From Albimonas pacifica (lineage in GTDB: Bacteria > Pseudomonadota > Alphaproteobacteria > Rhodobacterales > Rhodobacteraceae), in NCBI RefSeq assembly GCF_900113695.1, contig NZ_FOQH01000010.1, positions 124,001-188,000 on the forward strand: 64,000 nucleotides of DNA, given 5' to 3'. Below the pieces are notes generated by a model. It made no database searches and was not told the DNA's origin. It was given only the letters and a program-made list of their open reading frames with translations. Made by a program: the position numbers and the translations under genes. Below, piece after piece: positions 24,723 to 34,725 of this stretch; within the stretch, counting starts at the first letter, position 1, and each line of letters begins with the position of its first letter.

Positions 24723-24752
24723 GCCCACCCCCGTCCGCCCGCCCCCGAGGCC

Positions 24753-25499
24753 TCAGGCGTCGGGATAGATGACCCGGGTCAGGTAGAGCCCGTCGGGCGG
24801 CGCCACGGGCCCGCAGGCGGCGCGGTCGCGGGCCTCGAGCGCCTCCTGCACGCGCTCGGGCGTCCAGGCGCCGGCGCCGACCCGCTCCAGCGTGCCGACC
24901 AGGCTGCGCACCTGGTTGTGCAGGAAGCTCCGCGCGCGCAGGTGGAAGGCGACGCCCTCCGCCGTCGCCTCGACCTCCAGCGCGTCCAGGGTCTTCACCG
25001 GCGACTTCGCCTGGCAGAGCGTGGAGCGGAAGGTGGTGAAGTCGTGCCGCCCCACCAGCCGCCCCGCCGCCTCGCGCATCGCCGCGAGGTCCAGAGGCCC
25101 GGGAACCCGCCAGGCGAGCCCCTTGCTCAGCGTCAGCGGCGCCCGGCGCACGGCGACGCGGTAGGTGTAGCGCCGCTCGACCGCGTCGAAGCGGGCGTGG
25201 AAGTCGTCGGCGACCCGCTCGGCCCCGATCACCGCCACCGGCGCGGGCTTGAGGTGCCAGTTCACCGCCTCCGCGAGGCGGAACGGCGCCCAGTCCTTCG
25301 CCATGTCGCAATGGCAGACCTGCCCGGTGGCGTGCACGCCGGCGTCGGTGCGCCCGGCGCCGCCGATGCCCGGCGCCTCCGGCTCCAGCCGCCGCAGGGC
25401 CGTCTCGATGGCCTCCTGCACCGACGGCTGGTCGGCCTGGCGCTGCCAGCCCGCGAAGGGCCCGCCGTCGTATTCCACCGTGAGCTTGTAGCGAGGCAT
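24753..25499 (-). CDS. truA: tRNA pseudouridine(38-40) synthase TruA
   Basis: This 248-residue enzyme isomerises uridines 38-40 in the tRNA anticodon arm. The catalytic aspartate is Asp52 in Gly-Arg-Thr-Asp-Ala-Gly-Val-His-Ala, and the tRNA-binding core Phe-Leu-His-Asn-Gln-Val-Arg is present near residue 192. The length is normal. It ends near the 25-bp tandem repeats and starts near a large inverted repeat. Confidence 0.96.
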   Translation of the reverse strand: MPRYKLTVEYDGGPFAGWQRQADQPSVQEAIETALRRLEPEAPGIGGAGRTDAGVHATGQVCHCDMAKDWAPFRLAEAVNWHLKPAPVAVIGAERVADDFHARFDAVERRYTYRVAVRRAPLTLSKGLAWRVPGPLDLAAMREAAGRLVGRHDFTTFRSTLCQAKSPVKTLDALEVEATAEGVAFHLRARSFLHNQVRSLVGTLERVGAGAWTPERVQEALEARDRAACGPVAPPDGLYLTRVIYPDA

Positions 25500-25916
25500 G
25501 CCCGCCTCATGCCCCGCGCCCCCGCCCGACGCAAGCGCCCCCCGGCCCCACGCGCCGCCGGGAGCGCCTGTTCTCCGGAGCCGTCCATCGCGGATGCCGA
25601 TCAGAGCGACTCGGGGGGAGCGGTCAAGGATCGCGAAGCGACCCGGCGAAGCCGGGCTTGTCCTTGACCGCCCCCCCGAGTCGCTCAGGCATCGGACGCG
25701 ATGGACGGCTCCGGAGAACAGGCGCGGGCGCTCTTGTTCTTGGGTGAGTCAGGAGCCCGCCGGAGGCTCCGACCTTCGCCGATCCGACGCCCCGCCCCCC
25801 GGCCGCGCGACGCAGCCAAGCCCGCCCGCAGGGCGCCTGCAGACCGCCCGCCCCCTCCCGACATCCGCCGATCCGCCCTATATCGACCCGGACACGAGGG
25901 GAAAGGGCCGCCAGTC
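25500..25916. other. non-coding region between truA and ycjX
   Basis: This 417-base gap separates divergent genes. Its left part is the 162-base inverted repeat. The rest is GC-rich with no clear gene, and the ycjX ribosome site (GAAAGGG) lies at its right end. Confidence 0.6.
25564..25725. repeat. 162-base imperfect inverted repeat
   Basis: The outer arms are exact over about 29 bases (left from GCGCCTGTTCTCCGG, right ending CCGGAGAACAGGCGC). After a short asymmetric bulge, inner arms of about 25 bases pair (GAGCGACTCGGGGGG..GCGGTCAAGGA with one extra A on the left). The centre holds CCCGGC-GAA-GCCGGG. As RNA or extruded DNA it would be a very long stem. No transposase or target duplication is visible. 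Confidence 0.8.
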
Positions 25917-27344
25917 TTGGGCATTTTCGACATCGCCGACGATCTCTCCCGCTGGGTCGAGGACGCGCAGGAGGGCCTCAGCGGCCTGACCGAGCCGACC
26001 CTGCGCCTGGGCGTCACCGGCCTGTCGCGGGCCGGCAAGACGGTGTTCATCACCTCGCTGGTCGCGAACCTGCTGGACCGCGGCCGGATGCTGCATCTCG
26101 AGGCGCAGGCCGAGGGGCGGATCCTCGCCGCCGCCCTGCGCCCCGGCCCGGACCGCGAGACCCCGCGCTTCGACTTCGAGGGCCACCGCGCCGCCCTGCT
26201 GGGGCCCGAACCGCACTGGCCGAGCTCGACGCGCAACGTCTCCACGCTCAGGGTCAGCTTCCGCACCCGGCCTGGCGGCCTGCTGGGAAGCCTCACCGGC
26301 CCCGGCGCCCTGCACCTCGACATCACCGACTACCCGGGCGAGTGGCTGCTGGACCTGCCCCTGATGTCCCAGTCCTACGCCGAGTGGTCCGCCAAGGCGC
26401 TGGCCGAGGCGGAGGAGCCCGCGCGCGCGCCCCATGCCGGAGAGTGGCTGCGCCTCGCCCACGACCTCGCCGGGAAGCCCTTCGAGGAGACGGACGCCCG
26501 CGCCCTCTCCGCCGCCTTCACCGCCTATCTCGACGCCTGCCGCGAGGCGGGGCTGTCGGGCCTCGCCCCCGGCCGCTTCCTGATGCCGGGAGAGCTGGAG
26601 GGCTCGCCCGCGCTGGCCTTCGCGCCCCTGCCGCCGGGGCCGCGCAAGGGCCTGCGCAGCGAACTCGACCGACGGTTCGAGGCCTACAAGCGCGCCGTGG
26701 TGCGCCCGTTCTTCCGCGACCATTTCGCGAAGATCGACCGGCAGGTGGTGCTGGTGGACCTGCTCTCGGCCCTCGACGCCGGCCCGGCCGCCGTCGAGGA
26801 CCTGCGCCGGGCGCTGCCGAAGATCCTGGAGGCGTTCCGGCCGGGCGAGCGGTCGTGGCTCGCGCCCCTGCTGGGCCGGCGCATCGACCGGATCCTGTTC
26901 GCCGCCACCAAGGCCGACCACATCCACCACACCCAGCACGACCGCCTGACCGCGATCCTGCGCGCCCTGCTGCGCGAGGCCGAGGACCGCGCCGCCTTCA
27001 AGGGCGCCAAGACCCGCGCCATGGCCGTCGCGGCGATCCGCGCCACGACCGAGCAGGAGGTGATGCGCGACGGCCGGGCGCTGCCCTGCGTGCGCGGAAC
27101 CCTGGCCGAGACCGGCCGGGAGGCCGCCCTCTTCCCCGGCGACCTGCCCGAAAGCCCCTCGGAAGTGCTGGAGGCGGCCCGCCACGGGACCGAACGCGGC
27201 CACGATCCCGCGCGCGGCTGGCTGGAGGGCGGCTTCCGCGCCATGACCTTCTCCCCCCCGAAGCTGAGCCTGAAGCCCGGCGACGGCCCCCCCCATGTGC
27301 GGCTCGATCGCGCCGCCCAGTTCCTGCTGGGAGACAAGCTGTGA
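25917..27344 (+). CDS. ycjX: YcjX-family P-loop NTPase
   Basis: This 475-residue protein has a Walker A motif Gly-Leu-Ser-Arg-Ala-Gly-Lys-Thr at residues 35-42 and a later Asp-Tyr-Pro-Gly-Glu-Trp typical of the YcjX (DUF463) group. In other proteobacteria it is induced by phage-shock or heat-shock signals, but its action is not known. The start is probably the TTG at 25917, giving Leu/Met-Gly-Ile-Phe-Asp-Ile, with GAAAGGG about 9 bases upstream. The frame to the left enters the non-coding gap. Its stop overlaps the ycjF GTG. Confidence 0.85.
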   Translation: MGIFDIADDLSRWVEDAQEGLSGLTEPTLRLGVTGLSRAGKTVFITSLVANLLDRGRMLHLEAQAEGRILAAALRPGPDRETPRFDFEGHRAALLGPEPHWPSSTRNVSTLRVSFRTRPGGLLGSLTGPGALHLDITDYPGEWLLDLPLMSQSYAEWSAKALAEAEEPARAPHAGEWLRLAHDLAGKPFEETDARALSAAFTAYLDACREAGLSGLAPGRFLMPGELEGSPALAFAPLPPGPRKGLRSELDRRFEAYKRAVVRPFFRDHFAKIDRQVVLVDLLSALDAGPAAVEDLRRALPKILEAFRPGERSWLAPLLGRRIDRILFAATKADHIHHTQHDRLTAILRALLREAEDRAAFKGAKTRAMAVAAIRATTEQEVMRDGRALPCVRGTLAETGREAALFPGDLPESPSEVLEAARHGTERGHDPARGWLEGGFRAMTFSPPKLSLKPGDGPPHVRLDRAAQFLLGDKL

Positions 27345-28387
27345 CCGAGACGCCCCCCCGCCGCGGCCCCCTGCTGATCGAGGACGACGACCCCGCGCTC
27401 GCCGCCCCCGCCCCCTCGCCCGAGGAGACGCCCCCCTGGGACGCGCCCCAGGGCGAGGCGATGACCCGCGCGACCTCGATCGCCGCGGCGAAGGGCTCCG
27501 GTCCCGGGCCGCTGGGGGTGTTCCTGGCCTCGGCGGGCGGGTTCCTGGGCGTCTTCGTCACCGTCGCCGCCGTCGACTGGGTGCGCGGGCTGATCGAGAC
27601 GAACCCCGCCGTCGGCCTCGCCGCCGCCGTGCTGGGGATCGTGGCGCTGGGCGCGCTGGTGATGCTGCTGGGGCGCGAGACCTGGGCGCTGATCCGGCTG
27701 GGCCGCATCGACGCAGCCCGCACCGAGGCCGAGCGCGCCCTGCGCGAGGCCGACCGCGACCGCGCGGCGGCGGCGGTGGACCGGCTGGCCCGCCTCTACG
27801 CCCCGCGCCGGGACCTGGAATGGGCCTCCCAGCGGGTGCGCGAGCGGCGCGCCGAGATGATCGACGCCGAGGGCCTGCTGACGCTGGCCGAGCGGGAGTG
27901 GCTGACGCCCCTCGACGCCGAGGCCCGCAGGGTGGCCGAGAAGGCCGCCCGCCAGGTCGCCACCGCCACGGCGCTGGTGCCGATCCCGGCGGCGGACGTG
28001 CTGGCGGCGCTGTCGCTGAACCTGCGCATGATCCGCCGCATCGCCGAGATCTACGGCGGGCGCGGCGGCGCGCTGGGCGCCTGGCGGCTGTTCCGCGCGG
28101 TGGCCGCCCACCTGGTCGCCACCGGCGCCGTCGCCGCGGGGGACGACCTGCTGGGCCCGGTGCTGGGCGGGGGCGTGCTGGCCAAGCTCTCGCGCCGCTT
28201 CGGCGAGGGGCTGGTGAACGGCGCCCTGACCGCCCGCGTGGGCGTGGCGGCGATCGAGGTCTGCCGGCCGCTGCCCTTCGCCGCCCTGCCGGCGCCGAAG
28301 GCCCGCAACCTGGTCGCGCGCTCGCTGGGCGACCTCGCCACCGGCGGGCGCAAGCCCGAGACGGCGGAGCGCGGGCCGGGCGCCTGA
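27341..28387 (+). CDS. ycjF: YcjF-family (TIGR01620/DUF697) inner-membrane protein
   Basis: This 348-residue protein starts at a GTG overlapping the ycjX stop (GTGA), with GGGAG seven bases upstream. An acidic Pro-rich N-terminal tail is followed by two membrane helices (about residues 57-75 and 88-106), then a DUF697-like helical domain with a hydrophobic hairpin. The pairing with YcjX is the standard gene order. Function is unknown; the pair is linked to envelope stress in enterobacteria. Confidence 0.85.
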   Translation: MTETPPRRGPLLIEDDDPALAAPAPSPEETPPWDAPQGEAMTRATSIAAAKGSGPGPLGVFLASAGGFLGVFVTVAAVDWVRGLIETNPAVGLAAAVLGIVALGALVMLLGRETWALIRLGRIDAARTEAERALREADRDRAAAAVDRLARLYAPRRDLEWASQRVRERRAEMIDAEGLLTLAEREWLTPLDAEARRVAEKAARQVATATALVPIPAADVLAALSLNLRMIRRIAEIYGGRGGALGAWRLFRAVAAHLVATGAVAAGDDLLGPVLGGGVLAKLSRRFGEGLVNGALTARVGVAAIEVCRPLPFAALPAPKARNLVARSLGDLATGGRKPETAERGPGA

Positions 28388-28449
28388 GGCCCCGCCGCGC
28401 GCCGGCGGGCCCACGCGCCCTCTGGAAATCCGGGGCGGAATGCGTCTAC

Positions 28450-28463
28450 CTGCCGACTGGCAG
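28450..28463. promoter_or_regulatory. dyad upstream of the hotdog gene
   Basis: CTGCC-gact-GGCAG lies 27 bases before the start codon of the hotdog protein. It could be an operator or a leader hairpin that overlaps the initiation region. Confidence 0.3.
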
Positions 28464-28489
28464 ACAAGAACACCAAGGGAGACGCGCGG

Positions 28490-28966
28490 ATGGACGGGGC
28501 CGAGAGCGAGAAGGCGACGCCGACGGAGCGCACGGGGCTTCAGACCGTGACCGAGGGCGAGTTCGCCGGCTGGAAGATCCTGCCGCGCGATACGTTCGAG
28601 TACAATCACTGCGGCCCGTTCTACTCGCGCCGGCATCCCGACGGCTCGATCGAATGCGCGTTCAAGGTCGACCGGCGGCACCGCAACGGCCTGGGCATGG
28701 TGCATGGCGGCGTGCTGATGACCTTCGCCGACCACGCGCTGTTCCACTTCGCCCAGGAGCATCTGCGCGACGCCGCCGGCGCGGTGACGGCGACCTTCAA
28801 CTCCGAGTTCCTGGGCTCGGCGCGGGAGGGCGACGTGGTGCGGGCGACGGGCGAGGTGACGCGGGCCGGCCGCTCGATCGTCTTCGTGCGGGGCATCCTG
28901 ACCGCGAACGACGAGCCGTGCCTGGCCTTCTCGGCGGCGCTGAAGAAGGTGGGGCGGAAGGGCTGA
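28490..28966 (+). CDS. PaaI-type hotdog thioesterase
   Basis: This 158-residue hotdog-fold protein has Gly-Met-Val-His-Gly-Gly-Val-Leu-Met-Thr-Phe-Ala-Asp (about residues 69-81), the typical PaaI active-site segment with the catalytic Asp/His-Gly arrangement. It probably hydrolyses an acyl-CoA. AGGGAG lies ahead of the ATG. It converges on the endonuclease/exonuclease/phosphatase gene. Confidence 0.85.
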   Translation: MDGAESEKATPTERTGLQTVTEGEFAGWKILPRDTFEYNHCGPFYSRRHPDGSIECAFKVDRRHRNGLGMVHGGVLMTFADHALFHFAQEHLRDAAGAVTATFNSEFLGSAREGDVVRATGEVTRAGRSIVFVRGILTANDEPCLAFSAALKKVGRKG

Positions 28967-28987
28967 GGGCCCCGCCCCGGGCCCGGC

Positions 28988-30172
28988 TCAGCGCAGGTCC
29001 ACCCAGACCAGCCGGTGGTCGGAGGAGACGGGGCGGCGGCCGGGCTCGACCCAGGCCGCGCGCGGATCCTCGGGCGCGGGCCAGAACACGCCGGCGCCGG
29101 CGACCTCGAGGTCGCGGGTCGGCAGCACGAAATCCACCCGCAGGTTGCCCGGCCCCCGCGCGTCCCGCCAGTCGGCGGTGTCGAGCGCGGGGTCGCCGCG
29201 CTGGCCCGCGTTGGCCCCGCCCTGGGCCTGCGCGGCCGCGGCGCCGCCGGGGCTGCGGGGGCGGGGGTCCTGCAGGCGCGGGTGGTCGAGCAGGGCGCCG
29301 ATCCCCTCGCGCCGGCCGTCGCCGTCCATCGGGTCGGCGTTGAGGTCGCCCAGCACCACCGCCGAGGCGCCCTCGGGCAGCGCGCCGGCGCGGCCGGCGT
29401 CGTCGACCATCCAGCCCTCGCCCGAGAGATAGTCGGCCCAGAAGCGGATCTCGTCGTGATTGCGCCGGCCGTTGCGGTCCTCGGGGCCGTCGAAGACCGG
29501 CGGGGTCGGGTGGCTCGCCAGCAGGTGCAGGCGGCGGCCGTCGGGCAGGATCGCGGGCAGGTCCCAGTGGGACTTGGAGGAGAGGCGCAGGCGGGCGGGC
29601 GCCCCGGCGGGATAGGCCTCGGCCGGCAGCAGCGCGCCCGGCATCGCCGCCCAGGGCAGGCGGCGGAAGGTGCGCGCGGCGGAGACGTCGAGCGGCAGGC
29701 GCGAGAGCACCGCCATCCCGTACTGGCCGGCGAAGCGGCCCCAGCCCTGGGCGTCGTCCGGCCCCCGCGCCGCGCCGTCGCCGTCGAGGTCGAGCCCGCT
29801 GGGCACGCCGGTGTTGGGCGGGGCCGAGAAGCGGTGCGGGTAGGCGAGGCCGGGGGGGCCGTCCTCGACCCCCGCCTCCAGCAGGTCGGCGAGCGCGGCG
29901 AGGGCCAGGCCCTCGGGATCGTGGTCGAGCTCCTGCACCAGCAGCACGTCGGGGCGCACGGTCAGCAGGATGCGCGCGACGGCGAGCGCCTGGTCTTGGC
30001 GCTCGGCCACCGCCTTCCAGGCGAGCCCGGCGCCGGCGCGGCTGAGGGAGGCGTTGAAGGTCGCCACCCGGACCGAGCCGGGCGCGGGCGGGGGCGGCCA
30101 GTCCTCGGCCGCGGGGGCCGCGGCGGGGGCGGCGGCCAGCGCCGCCGTCAGCAGGGCGGCGCGCAGGCTCAT
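28988..30172 (-). CDS. exported endonuclease/exonuclease/phosphatase-family protein
   Basis: This 394-residue protein has a signal peptide (about 22 residues, Ala/Pro-rich with an Ala-Ala-Glu end), then the EEP fold: Ala-Thr-Phe-Asn-Ala-Ser near residue 37, Gln-Glu-Leu-Asp as the metal glutamate, Gly-Asp-Leu-Asn-Ala-Asp near 275, and a final Ser-Ser-Asp-His-Arg-Leu-Val. It would act in the periplasm or outside on nucleic acid or phosphoesters. Its ATG overlaps the stop of the upstream membrane protein gene (ATGA). Confidence 0.87.
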   Translation of the reverse strand: MSLRAALLTAALAAAPAAAPAAEDWPPPPAPGSVRVATFNASLSRAGAGLAWKAVAERQDQALAVARILLTVRPDVLLVQELDHDPEGLALAALADLLEAGVEDGPPGLAYPHRFSAPPNTGVPSGLDLDGDGAARGPDDAQGWGRFAGQYGMAVLSRLPLDVSAARTFRRLPWAAMPGALLPAEAYPAGAPARLRLSSKSHWDLPAILPDGRRLHLLASHPTPPVFDGPEDRNGRRNHDEIRFWADYLSGEGWMVDDAGRAGALPEGASAVVLGDLNADPMDGDGRREGIGALLDHPRLQDPRPRSPGGAAAAQAQGGANAGQRGDPALDTADWRDARGPGNLRVDFVLPTRDLEVAGAGVFWPAPEDPRAAWVEPGRRPVSSDHRLVWVDLR

Positions 30173-30969
30173 CCCCGGCGGTCCGGCCCGAGCCCGCCGT
30201 CGCGGCGCAGGCGGCGCGCGAGCTTCAGGAGCGCCACGCCCCGCAGCGCCATCGCGCCCGGCGCCGCGGCCCAGAGCGTCGCCGACCAGACCAGCGCGAG
30301 GGGCGAGATCTCGACCCCCGGCGCCAGCAGCGCCACCGCGAAGCCGCCGACCACCAGCATGGCGAAGAGCGTGCCCGCGGCGGTGACCAGCACCTGCGCG
30401 CCCAGCAGGCGCAGCCGCGGGGCGCCGCGGTCGTCGCGCTCGACGTCGAAGGTGGGCAGGTTGACCAGCAGGTTCATCCGCTCGCCCGCCCGCGGCCAGG
30501 CGCCGAACCAGATCGCCGCGCCGAAGGCCAGGGTGCAGGCCAGCGCCACGCAGAAGGCGGTGGCGGCGGCGTATTCCACCGCCGGGTCGGGGGCGGGGGC
30601 GGAGGCGCGGGTGAAGATGTCGGCCGCCATGCGCACCGGGCTGAAGGGGAAGTCCATCGCCGCGCCGAAGCCCGCGAAGGTGGCCGCCAGCGGCCCCGGC
30701 CCGTCGGCGAAGCTGACGCAGGCGGTGGTGGCGAGCAGGGTCAGCGCCGCCAGCGCGAAGCGCAGGCGGTTGATCGGCGGGGCGAAGCGGAAGTCGATCA
30801 GCGCCGGCGTGCGGGCCCCGTACTCGACCAGCACGTAGAGGCCGGCGGCGGCCGCGAGCACCAGGCCCGCGGTGCGCGAGTCGCCCCCGCCGGGGGCGGA
30901 GGTCAGCAACAGGGCGGGCACGGCCGCGATGGCGGCCGCCAGCACGGCCCGCAGGCCGGCGTCGCGCAC
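30169..30969 (-). CDS. integral membrane protein of unknown function
   Basis: This 266-residue protein has about six to seven hydrophobic helices and polar loops, with no transporter or enzyme motif that I recognise. The start is uncertain: a GTG at 30969 gives Val/Met-Arg-Asp-Ala-Gly-Leu, but the frame remains open up to leuD and no good ribosome site is seen. It lies between leuD and the exported EEP gene, on the same strand, and overlaps the latter by four bases. Confidence 0.75.
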   Translation of the reverse strand: MRDAGLRAVLAAAIAAVPALLLTSAPGGGDSRTAGLVLAAAAGLYVLVEYGARTPALIDFRFAPPINRLRFALAALTLLATTACVSFADGPGPLAATFAGFGAAMDFPFSPVRMAADIFTRASAPAPDPAVEYAAATAFCVALACTLAFGAAIWFGAWPRAGERMNLLVNLPTFDVERDDRGAPRLRLLGAQVLVTAAGTLFAMLVVGGFAVALLAPGVEISPLALVWSATLWAAAPGAMALRGVALLKLARRLRRDGGLGPDRRG

Positions 30970-31034
30970 CTGTCCGTGGGAGAGGCGGGGCCAGGAGATC
31001 CCGCCCGACTCTCCCAGGCGCCCGAAGAGGCGCC

Positions 31035-31649
31035 TCAGCCGGCGGCGAGCCAGGGCTGCGCCGCGCGGGCGCGCGTCTCGTATGCGTCGATGGACGACGC
31101 CTTCTCCATGGTCAGGCCGATGTCGTCGAGGCCTTCCAGCAGGCAGCGCTTGCGGAACGGATCGACCTCGAAGGCGATCTCGCCGCCGTCGGGGCCGTTG
31201 ATCACCTGGTTCTCCAGGTCGACGGTCAGCACGGCGTTGGCGCCGCGCTGGGCGTCGTCCATCAGCTTGTCGACCTCTTCCTGCGGCAGCACGATCGGGA
31301 GGATCCCGTTCTTGAAGCAGTTGTTGAAGAAGATGTCGGCGAAGCTGGGCGCGATCACGCAGCGGATGCCGAAGTCGAGCAGGGCCCAGGGCGCATGTTC
31401 GCGCGAGGAGCCGCAGCCGAAGTTCTCGCCGGCGACCAGGATCTGGGCGTTGCGGTAGGCGGGCTTGTTGAGCACGAAGTCGGGGTTCTCGTTCCCGTCG
31501 GCGTCGTAGCGCATCTCGTCGAAGAGGCCCTTGCCCAGGCCGGTGCGCTTGATGGTCTTCAGGTACTGCTTGGGGATGATCATGTCGGTGTCGACATTGA
31601 CGATCGGCAGGGGCGCGGCGACGCCCTCGAGTTTCGTGAACTTGTCCAT
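31035..31649 (-). CDS. leuD: 3-isopropylmalate dehydratase small subunit (LeuD)
   Basis: This 204-residue swivel-domain subunit works with LeuC to isomerise isopropylmalate in leucine synthesis. The segment [14 protein letters not shown] (77-90) is the conserved substrate-binding region. GAGGAG upstream supports the ATG at 31649. LeuC is not in the window. Nothing unusual is seen in the sequence. Confidence 0.96.
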   Translation of the reverse strand: MDKFTKLEGVAAPLPIVNVDTDMIIPKQYLKTIKRTGLGKGLFDEMRYDADGNENPDFVLNKPAYRNAQILVAGENFGCGSSREHAPWALLDFGIRCVIAPSFADIFFNNCFKNGILPIVLPQEEVDKLMDDAQRGANAVLTVDLENQVINGPDGGEIAFEVDPFRKRCLLEGLDDIGLTMEKASSIDAYETRARAAQPWLAAG

Positions 31650-31788
31650 CGGCTGGCGCTCCTCGTACGGCTGCCTTCGGGTAGCGCAAGGGGGGGCGGG
31701 AGGCAAGCGGGAGGCGGACGCCGCTGGCCTATGCGCGCCATTCGGCCGATGGTGGGGCAGGCAGTCGCGTCAACAGGGGGATCGGCGT

Positions 31789-32604
31789 ATGGCACGGAAA
31801 CGGACGGTGGGCACGGAGGCGGGCGAGACGCTGATCGGCGACGACGATCTGCGCAACCTGATCCTGGGCCTGGGCGGCGGCGACACGCTGCACGGCGGCT
31901 CGCGCCGGGACAAGCTCGAGGGCGGCTTCGGGCGCGACCTTCTGCAGGGCTACAAGGCGGACGACCGGCTGGAGGGGGGGCCGGGCGTCGACACCGCCTA
32001 CGGCTATCGCGGCGACGACGTCGCCTGGGGCGGGAACGGGACCGACTTCCTGTTCGGCGGCCTGGGCCGCGACGTGCTCGCCGGCGGGCGGCGCGACGAC
32101 TTTCTCTACGGCGAGCAGGGCGGCGACGGCCTGTTCGGCGGGCGCGGCGACGACCGGCTGTTCGGCGGCCGCGGCGACGACGGCCTGTGGGGCGGCGAGG
32201 GCGACGACCGGCTGGTGGTCGAGGCCGGCAGCTACGACGACCTGATCGGAGGCGAGGGTGCTGACGTGTTCGTGATCCGCGGCGTCGGCCAGGGCGGCCA
32301 GCGCGTCGCGGCCGAGACCACGGTCCGGGACTTCGCCGCCGAGGAGGACGTCCTGCGCATCGGCGGCCGGGACGGGCCCGCGGTCGAGCGCATCGTCGTC
32401 GAGCGGGTCGCGCTCGGCCGCGACGGGCTGGAGGACGACGTCCGCCTGCGGCTCTTCGCCGACGGCTCGGCCAACGGGACGGCGGCGGATCTCGACCTGC
32501 TGATCCGCAATCTCGACGCCGAGACGCTCGTCGCCCGCCTGGACGATCTGCTGAGGCTGGGGGGCGCCGCCGCGGAGGCGGAGATCGACCTCTCGCTGCT
32601 CTAG
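31789..32604 (+). CDS. RTX-type calcium-binding repeat protein
   Basis: This 271-residue acidic protein has a run of Gly-Gly-x-Gly-x-Asp nonapeptides (about residues 28-140, for example Gly-Gly-Arg-Gly-Asp-Asp-Arg-Leu-Phe repeated) that form a calcium-binding parallel beta roll. A C-terminal M10-peptidase-like segment follows, with Val-Arg-Asp-Phe and Leu-Arg-Ile. Such proteins leave the cell through a type I system, using a signal at the C-terminus. No hlyB/hlyD pair is seen nearby. AGGGGG precedes the ATG. No enzymatic domain is present. Confidence 0.87.
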   Translation: MARKRTVGTEAGETLIGDDDLRNLILGLGGGDTLHGGSRRDKLEGGFGRDLLQGYKADDRLEGGPGVDTAYGYRGDDVAWGGNGTDFLFGGLGRDVLAGGRRDDFLYGEQGGDGLFGGRGDDRLFGGRGDDGLWGGEGDDRLVVEAGSYDDLIGGEGADVFVIRGVGQGGQRVAAETTVRDFAAEEDVLRIGGRDGPAVERIVVERVALGRDGLEDDVRLRLFADGSANGTAADLDLLIRNLDAETLVARLDDLLRLGGAAAEAEIDLSLL

Positions 32605-32633
32605 CGGCCGCGGGGCGGAGCCCGAAACGCGAA

Positions 32634-32667
32634 CGCCCCCGCCCGGTCTCCCGGGCGGGGGCGCTTT
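32634..32667. terminator. bidirectional terminator between the RTX gene and mdh
   Basis: CGCCCCCGCCCGG and CCGGGCGGGGGCG form a 13-bp stem with a TCTC loop. CTTT follows on the plus strand. It lies 30 bases past the RTX stop and 20 bases past the mdh stop, so it can end both convergent transcripts. Confidence 0.7.
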
Positions 32668-32686
32668 CAGACGCTGCGAGGCGCGA

Positions 32687-33691
<1,005 letters not shown>

Positions 33692-33815
33692 CTACTCCGT
33701 TCCGGGCGCTGCCGCAAGCGCGAACGAAACTTGCGCGGCGCGGGCGCGGGCCGGCCGCCGCCGGCGCCGGCCGATTTCACGCCCCGCCTCAGCGGTTTCA
33801 CGCGAAAGGATCCCC

Positions 33816-34592
33816 ATGACCGTCGACCCGTTCGATCCGCTTTTCCTCGCCGCCGCTGCGCCTGCGGTGCTGGTGGCGGGGATCTCGAAGGGCGGATTCG
33901 GGGGCGGGGCGGGCTTCGCGGCGACCCCGATCATGGCGCTGGTCCTGCCGCCGGAAGTCGCCGTGGGGGTGATGCTGCCGCTGCTGTGCGTGATGGACCT
34001 GACGGGGCTGCGCGCCTACCGGGGCCGGTGGAGCTGGCCCGACGCGCGCGCGCTGATGGCCGGCGCCGTGCCCGGGATCGCGCTGGGGGCGGCGGTCGTG
34101 ACGCTGATTCCCACCGACGGGCTGCGCCTGCTGATCGGGCTGATCGCGCTGGGGTTCCTCGCCTTCCAGCTCGCCCGGGCGCGGGGCTGGATGGCGGGCG
34201 GCGGCGGGCGGCCCTATTCCGGCGCGCGGGGCGGCTTCTGGGGGGCGGTCTGCGGCTTCACCAGCTTCGCCAGCCACGCCGGCGGGCCGCCGGCGGCGAT
34301 CTACCTGCTGGGCCGGGGGCTGGAGAAGACCACCTACCAGGCGACCACGGTGATCCTGTTCTGGTGGGTCAACATCGTGAAGCTGGGGCCCTACTGGGCG
34401 GTGGGCCTGTTCGGCCAGGGCCAGCCGATGGCGGCGCTGGCGCTGGCCCCGCTGGCGGTGCTGGGCTTCCTCGCCGGGGTCTGGGCCCATACCCACGTGC
34501 CGGAGCGGTGGTATTTCCGGGTGCTCTACGCCCTGCTGGCGATCACCGGGACCAAGCTGGTCTTCGACGGCGCGACCGGCCTGCTGGGCTGA
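33816..34592 (+). CDS. TauE/SafE-family permease
   Basis: This 258-residue inner-membrane protein has about seven to eight helices and the TauE/SafE signature pattern: Ile-Ser-Lys-Gly-Gly-Phe-Gly-Gly-Gly early and Gly-Phe-Thr-Ser-Phe-Ala-Ser-His-Ala-Gly-Gly-Pro-Pro in the middle. Members export sulfite, sulfoacetate or related organosulfur anions. AAAGGA precedes the ATG at 33816. Confidence 0.88.
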   Translation: MTVDPFDPLFLAAAAPAVLVAGISKGGFGGGAGFAATPIMALVLPPEVAVGVMLPLLCVMDLTGLRAYRGRWSWPDARALMAGAVPGIALGAAVVTLIPTDGLRLLIGLIALGFLAFQLARARGWMAGGGGRPYSGARGGFWGAVCGFTSFASHAGGPPAAIYLLGRGLEKTTYQATTVILFWWVNIVKLGPYWAVGLFGQGQPMAALALAPLAVLGFLAGVWAHTHVPERWYFRVLYALLAITGTKLVFDGATGLLG

Positions 34593-34638
34593 GCGGCCGG
34601 GAGCGGAGATCGGGGGGCCGGATGCGGACGGCCCCCCG

Positions 34639-34671
34639 CCCCTTCCGACCGGATGGCATGGACGGAAGGGG
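34639..34671 (+). terminator. hairpin after the TauE/SafE gene
   Basis: CCCCTTCCG and CGGAAGGGG form a 9-bp stem with a 15-base loop, 46 bases after the permease stop. No T tract follows. Confidence 0.4.
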
Positions 34672-34672
34672 A

Positions 34673-34709
34673 CGCCCGGGGTCCGGAGCGAGGAATCGGA
34701 CCCCGGGCG
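34673..34709. terminator. hairpin between the TauE/SafE and fasciclin genes
   Basis: CGCCCGGGGTCCG and CGGACCCCGGGCG form a perfect 13-bp stem with an 11-base loop, between convergent genes and 16 bases beyond the fasciclin stop. It probably works in both directions without a T tract. Confidence 0.55.
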
Positions 34710-34725
34710 AGGCGACCGGCCCGGG

